This document shows, piece after piece, positions 54,002-63,271 of a stretch of DNA of 64,000 nt. Position 1 is the first letter of the stretch. Each line of letters opens with the position of its first letter. The notes below the pieces were generated by a model that saw only the letters and a list, made by a program, of their open reading frames with translations, did not search any database and was not told the DNA's origin. The DNA comes from Streptomyces sp. MUM 178J (GTDB lineage Bacteria; Actinomycetota; Actinomycetes; Streptomycetales; Streptomycetaceae), in contig NZ_JADWYQ010000014.1 of the NCBI RefSeq assembly GCF_022414575.1, forward strand, positions 66,035-130,034. The letters run 5' to 3'. The position numbers and the translations under genes are program-made.

Positions 54002-56439
54002 GTGGGATCACCGAAAACCGACAAGCCGCAAGCGCCCGGCGGCGAGACGGAAGGCTCTCGGTTCGACATCACCGATGCCGCAGTCGTGGTGGTGGACTCA
54101 TACGGCCTGGTCCAGCACTGGAGCGGTGGTGCCGAGGCGCTGTTCGGCTACGCCATGACGGACGCGGTCGCACACCCGGTCACGGAAATCCTGGCGATCC
54201 CGTGGGACGAGCGCTGGGAGATGGCCGAACGGAGCCTGGCCGGACGAGGATGGACGGGCACGCTCACCGCGCACCATCGCGACGGCAGGCCCCTGCAGAT
54301 CAGGGCGCAGGCCTGCCCGCTGGGCCCCGATCGCCAGGCGAGCTGGCTCATCGTGGCCGCAGACCTCGCCACCACTCAGGCGCGGGAGCGCGAGCATGCG
54401 ATCCTGCGCGGACTGTTCACCCAGTCTCCGTTCGGGCTGGCTGTCGTGGACCCGCAACTCAGATTCGTCATGATCAACCCTGCGCTGGAACGCATGGAGG
54501 GTGTCCCCGCACGGCTGCGGCTGGGCCGCGCACTGAGCGACACCGTTCCCGAAGAGGCCGGTCCGATGACCGAAGCCCGCGCCCGGGAAGTAATGGAGAC
54601 CGGTGAGCCACAGGTCGTCGTCTCCCACGCCGATCCCCCGGGCGCTTCTTCCTCCTATCCGCCGCACGTCCGCTCCCGCTCCTCCTTCAGGCTTCAGGAC
54701 CCCGCCGGCCACACCCTGGGCATGGGCCAGGCGGTACTCGATGTCACCGGCTACTACCGTGCGCGACGGCACCTTGCCTTGATCAACGAGGCCGGCGTCC
54801 GCATCGGCAGCACGCTGGATCTGGACCGCACCGTCCAGGAACTCGCCGAGGTGCTGGTGCCGCAGGTCGCCGACTTCGTCGCCGTCGACCTGTCCGCGCC
54901 GTCATCCACGGTCACGAGCCCGATCCGGTCCTCATCGCCGGGTCCGCCGAACTGATCCGGCGCGCTCAGCAGTCCATCCGAGACGATCTCCCGGAATCTG
55001 TGGCGCCACTGGGGGCACGGGTCACCTACTCCGAGACATCGCCTCAGCACCGCTGCGTTGCCACCGGCCGTCCCGTGCTGGACCCCGTCGTGGACCTGTC
55101 CACCCCCTGGCTGTCCCAGGACGCGGCGCGCTCGGCCAAGCTGAGAGAAGTCGGCATCCACTCCCACCTGGTGGTCCCCCTGCGCGCCCGCGGCATCACC
55201 ATGGGCGCGACCACCTTGGTGCGCTGGAAGAATCCCGAAGCCTTCGACGCCGACGACCTGCTCCTGGTCGAAGAACTCGCCGCCCGCGCGGCCGTCTGCA
55301 TCGACAACGCCCGGCGCTTCGCACGCGAACACCGCGCCGCCCTGTCCCTCCAGCGCAACCTGCTCCCCAAGGACCTGCCGACCCCGACCGCCGTGGACGT
55401 CGCCTACCGCTATCTGCCCGCCGACACCCACGCCGGCGTCGGCGGAGACTGGTTCGACGTGCTGCCCCTGTCCGGCACACGCATCGGACTGGTCGTCGGA
55501 GATGTCGTCGGCCACGGAATGAACGCGGCCGCCACCATGGGACGCCTGCGCACCGCCGTCCAGACCCTCGCCGACCTCGACCTGCCGCCCGATGAGCTCC
55601 TCGCCCACCTCGACGACCTGGTCGCCCACCTCGACGAGGCGGAGAGCGCGGACCGCCATGTCCCCGGCGTGATCGGAGCCACCTGCCTGTACTGCGTGTA
55701 CGACCCCATCTCCCGCACCGCGGACGTCGCCCGTGCGGGACATCCCCCACCCGCCATCGCCCACCCCGACAAAGCTGTCGAGTTCCTGGACATCCCAGCA
55801 GGACCCCCGCTAGGACTGGGCGGCCTGCCCTTCGAATGCACGCAGGTACCGATACCGGACGGAAGCGTCCTCGCCTTCTACACCGACGGCCTCATCACCG
55901 CCTCCTCCGACCGCGACATAGATCTTGGCTTCACACGGCTGGCCTTCGCGCTGGCGTACCCCGACCGCCCGCTGGAGGAAATCTGCGACGACATGGAGCA
56001 CCTGCTGCTCCCGGACCGTCCCCGCGACGACGTCGCCTTTCTCGTCGCACGCCCACGCTCCCTCAGCGAAGAGAACGTCGCGACCTGGCGCCTGCCCCGC
56101 GAGCTCACCGCCGTCGGCCAAGCCCGGTCCCTCACCACCGAGCAACTCGACGCCTGGGATCTGGAAGACCTCGCCTTCACCGCCGAACTGATCGTCAGCG
56201 AGCTGGTGACCAACGCCATCCGTCACGCCTCCGGCCCCGTCAGCCTCCGCCTCATCCGCGACGTGAACCTGATCTTCGAAGTCTCCGACGGCAGCCACAC
56301 CTCCCCCCACCTGCGCCGCGCCCACACCAACGACGAAGGCGGGCGCGGACTGTTCCTGGTGGCCCAGTTCGCCCAACGCTGGGGAACCCGCTACACGACG
56401 GACGGCAAGACCATCTGGGCCGAACAACTTCTCCCGTGA
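54002..56439 (+). pseudogene. PAS-PAS-GAF-SpoIIE phosphatase-ATPase regulator, split by a one-base deletion
   Basis: The first half (54002-54955) encodes two PAS domains (ITDAAVVVVDSYGLVQHWSG; FTQSPFGLAVVDPQLRFVMIN) and the start of a GAF domain (EAGVRIGSTLDLDRTVQELAEVLVPQVADF). After DLS near 54896 the frame changes. The other frame continues AVIHGHEPDPVLIAGSAELI, then the rest of GAF, a PP2C/SpoIIE phosphatase (YLPADTHAGVGGDWFD, VGDVVGHGMNAAATM, AFYTDGLI) and a C-terminal HATPase_c domain (AELIVSELVTNAIRHA, EGGRGLFLV) to 56439. One missing base in the codon at 54896-54897 explains it exactly; restored, the protein would have about 812 residues. The second half could be translated alone from the GTG at 55000. 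Such proteins tune anti-sigma/anti-anti-sigma switches. Confidence 0.85.
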
Positions 56440-56492
56440 ACGGCCACCCGTAGCAGCACCGAGGCAGCCGAGCAGTACCCGGCCCGGTCAGT

Positions 56493-56520
56493 GCCGGGCG
56501 CCGGCCCCTGGGCGCCCGGC
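56493..56520. terminator. Bidirectional terminator before corA
   Basis: GCCGGGCGCC and GGCGCCCGGC, a perfect 10-bp stem with an 8-nt loop, lie between convergent genes. Confidence 0.75.
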
Positions 56521-56530
56521 CGCAGCCCCG

Positions 56531-57664
56531 CTAGAGCCAGCCGTTGCGCTTGAGCGTGCGGTGGATCGCGAAGCAGACGCCCAGGATGCCGGTGAGCACC
56601 AGGGGGTAGCCGTAGCGCCACTCCAGCTCCGGCATGTACTTGAAGTTCATGCCGTAGATCCCGCACACCGCCGTCGGCACCGCGATGATCGCCGCCCACG
56701 ATGTGATCTTGCGCATGTCCTCGTTCTGCGCCACCGTCGCCTGCGCCAGATTCGCCTGCAGGATCGAGTTCAGCAGCTCGTCAAAGCCGATGACCTCCTC
56801 CTGCACCCGTGCGAGGTGGTCGGCGACGTCCCGGAAGTACTTCTGGATGTCCGGGTCGACCAGCCGCATCGGCCGCTCGCTCAGCAGCTGCATGGGTCGC
56901 AGCAGCGGGGTCACCGCCCGCTTGAACTCCAGCACCTCACGCTTGAGCTGGTAGATCCGCCCGGCGTCGCTGCCGCGCGGGCTGCCCTTCGCGGGCGCGG
57001 AGAACACATCGATCTCGACCTCGTCGATGTCGTCCTGCAGCGCGTCGGCCACCGCGATATAGCCGTCCACGACATGGTCGGCGATGGCGTGCAGCACCGC
57101 GGACGGCCCCTTGGCCAGCAGCTCCGCGTCCTTCTGCAGGCTGTGGCGCAGGGCGCGCAGCGAGCCCTTGCCGCCGTGCCGGACGGTGATGACGAAGTCC
57201 CGCCCGGTGAAGCACATCACCTCGCCGGTCTCCACGACCTGGCTCGTCGCCGTCAGTTCGGAGTGCTCCACGTAGTGGACCGTCTTGAAGACGGTGAACA
57301 GCGTGTCGTCGTACCGCTCCAGCTTGGGCCGCTGATGTGCGTGGACCGCGTCCTCGACGGCGAGCGGGTGCAGCCCGAACTCCGCCGCGATTCCGGCGAA
57401 TTCCTCCTCGGTCGGCTCGTGCAGCCCGATCCAGGCGAAGCCGCCGCCCTCGCGCACCCGCAGCATCGCCTCGTGCGGCGTCAGGCAGCTCTCGTCCTCC
57501 AGTCGCCGCCCGTCGCGGTAGACGGCGCAGTCGACGACCGCACTGGAGGCGGACGCGTCGCGGGTGGGGTCGTACGCGTTGTACGAGCCGTATGCGCCGT
57601 TCTTGCGCAGTGCGGGGCGCAGGGCGGGACGGACCACGGCACGCAGGTCACGGATCATCGACAT
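56531..57664 (-). CDS. corA: CorA-type magnesium/cobalt transporter
   Basis: A 377-residue pentameric Mg2+ channel. The large cytoplasmic funnel contains FAWIGLHEPTEEEFAGIAAEFGLHPLAVEDA and a long stalk helix (DLPD-like region VDPDIQKYFRDVADHLARVQEE). The two C-terminal membrane helices are joined by the signature loop YGMNF, with pore helix ITSWAAIIAVPTAVCGI. The end is basic (LKRNGWL), as in CorA. The ATG at 57664 (MSMIRDLR) has GAAGGAG upstream. Monocistronic. No M-box-like leader was recognised. Confidence 0.94.
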   Translation of the reverse strand: MSMIRDLRAVVRPALRPALRKNGAYGSYNAYDPTRDASASSAVVDCAVYRDGRRLEDESCLTPHEAMLRVREGGGFAWIGLHEPTEEEFAGIAAEFGLHPLAVEDAVHAHQRPKLERYDDTLFTVFKTVHYVEHSELTATSQVVETGEVMCFTGRDFVITVRHGGKGSLRALRHSLQKDAELLAKGPSAVLHAIADHVVDGYIAVADALQDDIDEVEIDVFSAPAKGSPRGSDAGRIYQLKREVLEFKRAVTPLLRPMQLLSERPMRLVDPDIQKYFRDVADHLARVQEEVIGFDELLNSILQANLAQATVAQNEDMRKITSWAAIIAVPTAVCGIYGMNFKYMPELEWRYGYPLVLTGILGVCFAIHRTLKRNGWL

Positions 57665-58156
57665 GGCTGGCTCCTTCACGACTGAAGGCCGTCGGCGGCA
57701 TACGAGGCACAGCCCGGAACGGGGACGTGAGGCGGGCCGGTGCGCATGGGCGACCGGGGCGCGCACGTCCGCAAAGCGGGCGGCACCGCGAGTCCGTGGA
57801 AGGGACGGCGTTCGCTGCAGACAGGCGGAATGCAAAGGTGACGTGCTCTTCCGGCGTGCGCCGTGCGGGAGGCTCAGCTTGCCCGTGAGGTCCGGGAAGG
57901 TCCCGGGAGGCCCCGGCGGATCAGACCGGGGTCAGCTCATGGACGGAGTGAAGGCGGTCCGGAAGAGCGGCTGGTACTGCACGATCGACTTCGATCCATC
58001 GCAGCCCCACCTCCTCCGGCCGGTCCCCCGTGGGGGATGACGTGTCGTCGGGTTACGGGTCTCAACGCGAGTGCCCCGACCAGCGGCCAAGACTATCAGC
58101 CGACTGAGGGCCAATCCTTTCCTTTGCCCGTTCCATACGCGCTTTATGCTCGCCGC
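57665..58156. other. Intergenic region, divergent corA / suppressor-of-fused gene
   Basis: These 492 bp hold no convincing gene. A 33-codon frame from 57939 (GWYCTIDFDPSQPHLLRP) has normal composition but no ribosome site. Promoters of both genes must lie here; near 58085-58150 the sequence is less GC-rich (CCTTTCCTTTGCCC, TTTATGCT). Confidence 0.45.
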
Positions 58157-58747
58157 ATGGAAGATGTTCTTGCTCTCGTCGAGACACGGTTGCGTACGGC
58201 GCTCGGGGAGCCGGACGCGCGGGCGTCGGTCACCTTCCTCGGCACAGACCGCATCGAGGTGCTGCGCTTTGTGGACCGGGGCGGCGACATCGTCCGCTAC
58301 GCCACGCTCGGCATGTCCGCCCAGCCGATGACGGACCCCACGGCGGCCCTCGCCGATCCCGTGAAGGGTCCGCGTGCGGAACTGGTCCTCTCGGTGCGCG
58401 CCGGTCTCGCCGACACCGACAAGGTGCTCCGCCCGCTCGCCGTACTGGCCGCCTCGCCGCAGGTCGAGGGGGTGGTCGTGGCCCCCGGGGCCTCGTTGGA
58501 CGTGGGCGGGCCGCTGTGGCCGGGCGCGCCGTTCACCTCGGTGCTGGTCGCGGAGCCGGGCGGCCTGGTGGAGGACCTGGAGCTGGACGCCCCGAGGGAT
58601 CCGGTGCGCTTTCTGCCGCTGCTGCCGATGACGCCCAACGAGGCGGCCTGGAAGCGGGTCCACGGTGCGCAGGCCCTCGAGGAGCGCTGGCTCACCGGCG
58701 GAACCGATCTGCGCGATCCGCTGCGCAGGTCAGCGGCCCTGGACTGA
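58157..58747 (+). CDS. Suppressor-of-fused domain protein
   Basis: A 196-residue soluble protein like the suppressor-of-fused (SUFU) domain proteins of actinobacteria: an N-terminal helix (EDVLALVETRLRTALGEPDARASVTFLG), a beta segment RYATLGMSAQPM, DPVKGPRAELVLSVRAG and the terminal FLPLLPMTPNEAAWKRVHGAQALEERW. In bacteria the fold appears in toxin-immunity and housekeeping contexts; here, as a chromosomal single gene, its role is unknown. The ATG at 58157 is weakly preceded by CGCC; no better start. DUF6758 follows 81 bp later. Confidence 0.82.
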   Translation: MEDVLALVETRLRTALGEPDARASVTFLGTDRIEVLRFVDRGGDIVRYATLGMSAQPMTDPTAALADPVKGPRAELVLSVRAGLADTDKVLRPLAVLAASPQVEGVVVAPGASLDVGGPLWPGAPFTSVLVAEPGGLVEDLELDAPRDPVRFLPLLPMTPNEAAWKRVHGAQALEERWLTGGTDLRDPLRRSAALD

Positions 58748-58828
58748 GCGGTTGAACGCGACGGCGGTGCGCTCCGGACGGGTGATCGTCCTTGACGCGG
58801 CGACGGCCGGAGAGGACCGTGGAACGCT

Positions 58829-59467
58829 ATGAGGGGCGAACCCAGTTGCCCGAAGTGCGGTGGCCGGGTCAGGGCGCCCGGTCTCTTCGCCGACTCCTGG
58901 CAGTGCGATGTGCATGGGGCCGTGCACCCGCTGCAACCGGTGATCCCGCCCAGCGTCGAGGCCCTCGGCGTCGTCGTGCACCGGGCCGAGGTGCCGGTGT
59001 GGATGCCGTGGCCGCTGCCCGTCGGCTGGCTGTACACGGGCGTGGCATATGCGGGCGACGACCGCAGCGGCGGCCGGGCGACCGCCGTCGCCTGCTCGGG
59101 CCCCGGGCCCCTGGGCGGCCTGGGTGAGCTGCTGCTGGTCGCCGAGGAGCTCGGCGTCGGCCTCGGCGCGCGCTATGCGGGCACGGACGGCCCCGACCCC
59201 GGCCCGCACATCTGCGTCGACAAGCAGCCCGAGGCGAAGGTCCTCGCGGCCGGCCGGCCCACCCCTCTGTGGCATGTCGCGGGCGCGCCCCCCGACCGCG
59301 CGGTGTTCGCGGGCGAGGCGCGCGGGCTGTGGCTGTGGGCGATCGCCTGGCCAGAGCAGTCCGGTCTGCTGATGTACGACGAACTGGTCCTCACTGATCT
59401 GCGGGACGCGGGCGCGGAGGTCGAACTCCTCCCCTGCGGAGCGCTCTCCCCCCGACTGCTGTCGTAG
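58829..59467 (+). CDS. DUF6758 family protein
   Basis: A 212-residue protein. A zinc-ribbon-like start SCPKCGGRVRAPGLFADSWQCDVHG (CxxC plus C-x2-H) is followed by a hydrophobic, Pro/Trp-rich middle (VWMPWPLPVGWLYTGVAYAG) and a Gly-rich half ending LPCGALSPRLL. It matches the Streptomyces DUF6758 family as I remember it. Function unknown. ATG at 58829 with GGAGAGGACCG upstream. Located between the SUFU-like and PHP genes, all in the same direction. Confidence 0.75.
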   Translation: MRGEPSCPKCGGRVRAPGLFADSWQCDVHGAVHPLQPVIPPSVEALGVVVHRAEVPVWMPWPLPVGWLYTGVAYAGDDRSGGRATAVACSGPGPLGGLGELLLVAEELGVGLGARYAGTDGPDPGPHICVDKQPEAKVLAAGRPTPLWHVAGAPPDRAVFAGEARGLWLWAIAWPEQSGLLMYDELVLTDLRDAGAEVELLPCGALSPRLLS

Positions 59468-59589
59468 CCCCTCCGGGCCCGGGAGCCCACCGGCTATGGC
59501 GTTGGACACGCGGCGGTCCCGGCGCCGCCGGGGGCGGTTATTCTGGAGCGTCCCCCTCTCCGCCCCGAGCCGCTCCGGAGTCACGCGTC

Positions 59590-60453
59590 GTGCGCATCGA
59601 CCTGCACACCCACTCCACGGCCTCGGACGGTACGGACACCCCGGCCGAGCTGGTGCGCAACGCCGCCGCGGCAGGACTGGACGTCGTCGCGCTCACCGAC
59701 CACGACACCACCCGCGGCCATGCGGAAGCCGCCGCCGCAGTCCCCGAGGGCCTCACCCTCGTCACCGGAGCCGAACTGTCGTGCCGTATCGAGGGTGTGA
59801 GCCTGCACATGCTCGCGTACCTCTTCGACCCGGACGAGCCGGAGCTGCTGCGCGAGCGGGAGCTGGTGCGCGACGACCGCGTGCCGCGTGCGCGGGCGAT
59901 GGTCGCAAAGCTGCGGGAGCTGGGCGTTCCCGTCACCTGGGAGCAGGTCGCCCGGATCGCGGGCGACGGCTCGGTCGGCCGGCCCCACATCGCCTCCGCC
60001 CTGGTCGACCTGGGCGTCGTCGAGACCGTCTCCGACGCCTTCACGCGCGAGTGGCTCGCGGACGGCGGCCGGGTCTTCGTGCCGCGCCACGAGTTGGACC
60101 CGTTCGAGGCGATCCGCCTGGTCAAGGCCGCCGGCGGGGTGACCGTCTTCGCGCACCCGCTCGCCGTCAAGCGCGGCGAGGTGGTGCCCGAGGAGGCCAT
60201 CGCCCGCCTCGCCGCCGCGGGTCTCGACGGCATCGAGGCCGACCACATGGACCATGACGCCGCCACCCGCGCCCGGCTGCACGGGCTCGCGGCCGATCTC
60301 GGGCTGCTGGCCACCGGCTCCAGCGACTACCACGGCAGCCGCAAGACCTGCCGGCTCGGCGAGTACACGACCGACCCGGAGATCTACGGCGAGATCACGC
60401 GCCGGGCTACGGGAGCGTTCCCCGTCCCGGGCGCCGGGGGATCGCGCCCGTAG
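59590..60453 (+). CDS. PHP-domain phosphoesterase
   Basis: A 287-residue metal-dependent phosphoesterase of the RNase AM/YciV type. Metal motifs are RIDLHTHSTASDG (HxH), ALTDHDT (Asp-His), GAELSC (Glu), VFAHPLA (His) and GIEADHMDHD and SDYHG (Asp-x-His). It probably hydrolyses 3',5'-bisphosphonucleotides (pAp) or short RNA ends. Length matches YciV (~290). GTG start at 59590; no clear ribosome site, possibly leaderless. MarC follows 45 bp later. Confidence 0.92.
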   Translation: MRIDLHTHSTASDGTDTPAELVRNAAAAGLDVVALTDHDTTRGHAEAAAAVPEGLTLVTGAELSCRIEGVSLHMLAYLFDPDEPELLRERELVRDDRVPRARAMVAKLRELGVPVTWEQVARIAGDGSVGRPHIASALVDLGVVETVSDAFTREWLADGGRVFVPRHELDPFEAIRLVKAAGGVTVFAHPLAVKRGEVVPEEAIARLAAAGLDGIEADHMDHDAATRARLHGLAADLGLLATGSSDYHGSRKTCRLGEYTTDPEIYGEITRRATGAFPVPGAGGSRP

Positions 60454-60498
60454 TCCTCGCCCGCCCCTGTACGACCCACGTCACCTCAAGGCCCCACT

Positions 60499-61104
60499 GT
60501 GTTCGACGCTGCCCTTTTCGGCTCTCTGTTCCTGACCCTTTTCGTCATCATGGATCCCCCCGGGATCACTCCGATCTTCCTTGCCCTGACTGCGGGCCGT
60601 CCGGCCAAGGTGCAGCGCCGGATGGCGTGGCAGGCGGTCGCCGTGGCGTTCGGCGTGATCACCCTCTTCGGCATCATGGGCCGGCGGATCCTCGCCTATC
60701 TGCATGTGGACGAGTCCTCGCTGATGATCGCGGGAGGTCTGCTCCTGCTGCTCATCGCGCTCGACCTGCTGACCGGCAAGACGGACGAACCCAAGCAGAC
60801 CAAGGACGTCAACGTCGCGCTGGTGCCGCTGGGCATGCCGCTGCTGGCGGGGCCCGGCGCCATCGTCTCGGTCATCCTCGCCGTTGAGAAGGCGGACGGC
60901 CTCGGCGGCCAGATATCCGTCTGGGCGGCGATCGCCGCGATGCACGCGGTGCTGTGGCTGACGCTGCGTCACTCGCTGCTGATCATCCGCGTGATCAAGG
61001 ACGGCGGTGTGGTGCTGGTGACCCGGCTGGCGGGCATGATGCTCTCCGCGATCGCCGTGCAGCAGATCATCAACGGTGTCACCCAGGTCGTCCAGGGTGC
61101 GTGA
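60499..61104 (+). CDS. MarC-family integral membrane protein
   Basis: A 201-residue protein with six predicted helices (about 5-25, 40-62, 70-92, 112-133, 140-160 and 178-198). The family motif FVIMDPPGITPIFLALTAG is near the N-terminus and GIPLLAGPGAI-type (GMPLLAGPGAIVSVIL) in the middle. The family was once linked to multiple antibiotic resistance, but that link was later withdrawn; function is unknown. GTG at 60499 with CAAGG upstream. Last gene of the plus-strand run. Confidence 0.92.
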   Translation: MFDAALFGSLFLTLFVIMDPPGITPIFLALTAGRPAKVQRRMAWQAVAVAFGVITLFGIMGRRILAYLHVDESSLMIAGGLLLLLIALDLLTGKTDEPKQTKDVNVALVPLGMPLLAGPGAIVSVILAVEKADGLGGQISVWAAIAAMHAVLWLTLRHSLLIIRVIKDGGVVLVTRLAGMMLSAIAVQQIINGVTQVVQGA

Positions 61105-61119
61105 GCGGCGCGCCGCCGG

Positions 61120-61293
61120 TTACGAGGTGTACGAGGTGTACGAGGCGCCGGCGGAGTCCGCCGGGCGGATGTAGATGCGCTGCCCGATGGCCGCTGCCTG
61201 CTGGACCAGCCGGTTCACGGAGGCGGCGTCCACCACCGTGCTGTCCACCGCGGCGCCGTCGATGTCGTCGAGTCGCATGATCTCGAAGCGCAA
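61120..61293 (-). CDS. Small conserved protein with TTG start
   Basis: A 57-residue protein reading MRFEIMRLDDIDGAAVDST, then VVDAASVNRLVQQAAAIGQR and IYIRPADSAGASYTSYTS. The TTG at 61293 has GGGAGAG 7 bp upstream. An internal ATG at 61278 (MRLDDIDG) is an alternative. The first strand, acidic turn and amphipathic helix look like a real small domain, and I recall similar Streptomyces proteins ending in QRLYIRPAD. The C-terminus carries a YTSYTS duplication from GTACGAGGTGTACGAG repeats. Function unknown; divergent from the NYN gene. Confidence 0.65.
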   Translation of the reverse strand: MRFEIMRLDDIDGAAVDSTVVDAASVNRLVQQAAAIGQRIYIRPADSAGASYTSYTS

Positions 61294-61388
61294 GATGACT
61301 CTCCCTTCGTCGTGAGCGTACGTACCGCTACAACAGGCGCCCTCCAGAAAACATTCCCTACGCTAAGGAAATTTTTTGGATGGCTAAC

Positions 61389-61400
61389 TACTCGCGAGTA
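61389..61400. promoter_or_regulatory. Perfect palindrome upstream of the NYN gene
   Basis: TACTCGCGAGTA, a 12-bp perfect palindrome, lies 31 bp before the NYN start and just after an AT-rich stretch (GGAAATTTTTTGG at 61367-61379). Candidate operator or part of a promoter. Confidence 0.4.
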
Positions 61401-61430
61401 AGGCCGCATCCCACGGACAATGAGGCCGGT

Positions 61431-62381
61431 ATGAACGACGCCCGTATGAACGACTCAGAGAACGGCTCCCCACCGGCGCAGGACATCGCCGCCCGTCTGG
61501 ACCGCACCAACGCCCTCCTGGAGCGGATGCTCGCGGAGGTCGCCAAGACCCCGTCCACGCATGCCATCTTCGTGGACGCGGGTTACGTCTATGCTGCGGC
61601 CGGGTTGCTGGTCACGGGCACCGAGGACCGGCGCGCCTTCGACCTGGACGCCGAGGGGCTGATCGACGCGTTCATCGACAAGGCCCGCACGATCTTCGCC
61701 GACAGCAGGCTGCTGCGGGTCTACTGGTACGACGGCGCCCGCCGCCGCATCCACACGGCCGAGCAGCAGTCCATTGCCGGGCTGCCGGATGTGAAGGTGC
61801 GGCTGGGCAACCTCAACGCCAGCAACCAGCAGAAGGGCGTCGACTCCCTCATCCGCGGCGACCTGGAGTCACTCGCCCGGCACCGCGCCATCAGCGACGC
61901 GGCGCTGGTCGGCGGGGACGAGGATCTGGTCTCCGCGGTCGAGGCGGCGCAGGGATACGGGGCGCGGGTCCATCTGTGGGGCATCGAGGCGGCCGACGGA
62001 GGCAACCAGGCGGAGCCGCTGCTGTGGGAGGTCGACAGCCAGCGCACCTTCGACCTCGACTTCTGCCGGCCCTATGTCACCAGGCGGCCCGTGACGATGT
62101 ACGAGGGGGAGGGCGCGGGTGACGCCGACGCACAGCAGCCGCCGCCCTCCCGCGACGAGGTGCGCTTCGTCGGCGCGCAGATCGCGGCGGCCTGGCTGGC
62201 GGAGCGGGGGCGCGACGCGATGACGGAGCTGCTGCCGGGGCACCCGTATCTGCCCGGGCCGATCGACCAGGACCTGCTGATCGAGGCGGAGCGCGTGCTG
62301 CGCGGATCGCTGCGCGGGCACGCCCAGCTGAGGCGGGTGCTGCGGGACGGCTTCTGGCAGCATCTGCGGTCCGTCACCTGA
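61431..62381 (+). CDS. NYN-domain (PIN-like) putative ribonuclease
   Basis: A 316-residue protein. The NYN/PIN-like fold starts at about residue 45 with IFVDAGYVYAAAG (first acidic residue). GVDSLIRGDLESLAR (middle Asp) and DAALVGGDEDLVSAVEAAQGYGARVHLWG (further acidic residues) complete the predicted metal centre. A C-terminal ~90-residue helical domain follows (RFVGAQIAAAWLAERGRDAMTEL, LIEAERVLRGSLRGHAQLRRVLRDGFWQHL). It probably cleaves RNA in a metal-dependent way. I chose the ATG at 61431 (GAGG 5 bp upstream); starts at 61380 and 61446 are possible. Confidence 0.88.
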   Translation: MNDARMNDSENGSPPAQDIAARLDRTNALLERMLAEVAKTPSTHAIFVDAGYVYAAAGLLVTGTEDRRAFDLDAEGLIDAFIDKARTIFADSRLLRVYWYDGARRRIHTAEQQSIAGLPDVKVRLGNLNASNQQKGVDSLIRGDLESLARHRAISDAALVGGDEDLVSAVEAAQGYGARVHLWGIEAADGGNQAEPLLWEVDSQRTFDLDFCRPYVTRRPVTMYEGEGAGDADAQQPPPSRDEVRFVGAQIAAAWLAERGRDAMTELLPGHPYLPGPIDQDLLIEAERVLRGSLRGHAQLRRVLRDGFWQHLRSVT

Positions 62382-62392
62382 CCGCCGCTGCG

Positions 62393-63271
62393 TCAGCGCG
62401 GGGCGTCGCACCACTCCCAGAACGCCGCGACCGCCTCGGCCGTCTGCGCCGGCCGGTCCGTGTTGGGGGAGTGGTCGGCGCCCGCGATGACCGTACGGCG
62501 GGCGCCGAGCCGCTCGGCCATCGCGTCGAGCAGCGACACCGGCCAGGTGTCGTCCCGCTCGCCGGACAGCACATGCTTGGGCAGCCGCCGTACGGCGGCG
62601 AGTTCGCCGACCCGGTCCGGTTCTGCCGTCAGCTGCCGCCCGGTGGCCAGCAGCTGGGCGGGTGTGTGACGCAGCCAGCGGCGGCGCAGATCCGCGCCGT
62701 TTCCGGCCTCGGCCGCCGCGTCCTCCGGCGGTTCGAACGCCTGCATGGCCTCCCACACCTCCGCCATGCTCATCGTGGCGAGGGCCTCGCTGAGCAGCTT
62801 GACCTTCTGCTGCTGGGACGGCGCGATCTGCGCGGGCCCGGAGGAGACGAGCGTGAGGCTGGCGAAGGGCGCGGCGTCGAGGAGCACGGCGGCGCGGGCG
62901 ATCTGGCCGCCGAGCGAGTGCCCGAGCAGGTGCAGGGGTCTGGCGTCGCCGCCGCCGTCCCGGACCGCTTCGGCCTGCGCCAGTACGTCCCGCGCCAACT
63001 CGCCCTGCGCATAGGCCTGCGGGTCGTCCGGCCCCGGCGTCTCGTACTGCCCGCGCCCGTCGACGGAGACGACCCGGTAGCCCGCGGCGGCGAGCGGCTC
63101 CAACAGCGCGATGAAGTCCTCCTTGCTCCCCGTGTACCCGGGCAGCATCAGCGCGTCCGCGCGCGGCTCGCCCGCGGGCAGCGCCTCCAGCACGGCGAAC
63201 TCCCCCCGCGCGGTGCGCAGTGCGCGGGCACGGGCGGAGGGGGGCGGGGTGAACGTGGGCGGCCGGCTCAT
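62393..63271 (-). CDS. Alpha/beta-fold hydrolase
   Basis: A 292-residue hydrolase. The oxyanion region is LMLPGYTGSKEDFIALLEPLAAAGYRVVSVDGRGQ, the nucleophile is Ser in LLGHSLGGQIAR (~residue 127), the acid is probably in LSGERDDTWPVSL and the His in IAGADHSPNTDRP. Substrate unknown; the short-chain esterase/thioesterase group is possible. No signal peptide. ATG at 63271. It converges on the NYN gene with only 11 bp between stops and no visible terminator. Confidence 0.9.
   Translation of the reverse strand: MSRPPTFTPPPSARARALRTARGEFAVLEALPAGEPRADALMLPGYTGSKEDFIALLEPLAAAGYRVVSVDGRGQYETPGPDDPQAYAQGELARDVLAQAEAVRDGGGDARPLHLLGHSLGGQIARAAVLLDAAPFASLTLVSSGPAQIAPSQQQKVKLLSEALATMSMAEVWEAMQAFEPPEDAAAEAGNGADLRRRWLRHTPAQLLATGRQLTAEPDRVGELAAVRRLPKHVLSGERDDTWPVSLLDAMAERLGARRTVIAGADHSPNTDRPAQTAEAVAAFWEWCDAPR

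Noticed and set aside
57939..58040. 33-codon frame upstream of the suppressor-of-fused gene
   Set aside because: Normal composition, but no ribosome binding site and I cannot recall homologues with confidence; kept only as a note in the intergenic entry.
57665..58156. Magnesium-sensing leader before corA
   Set aside because: No recognisable M-box or ORF-type leader; the ribosome site is close to the ATG and the upstream sequence lacks conserved elements.
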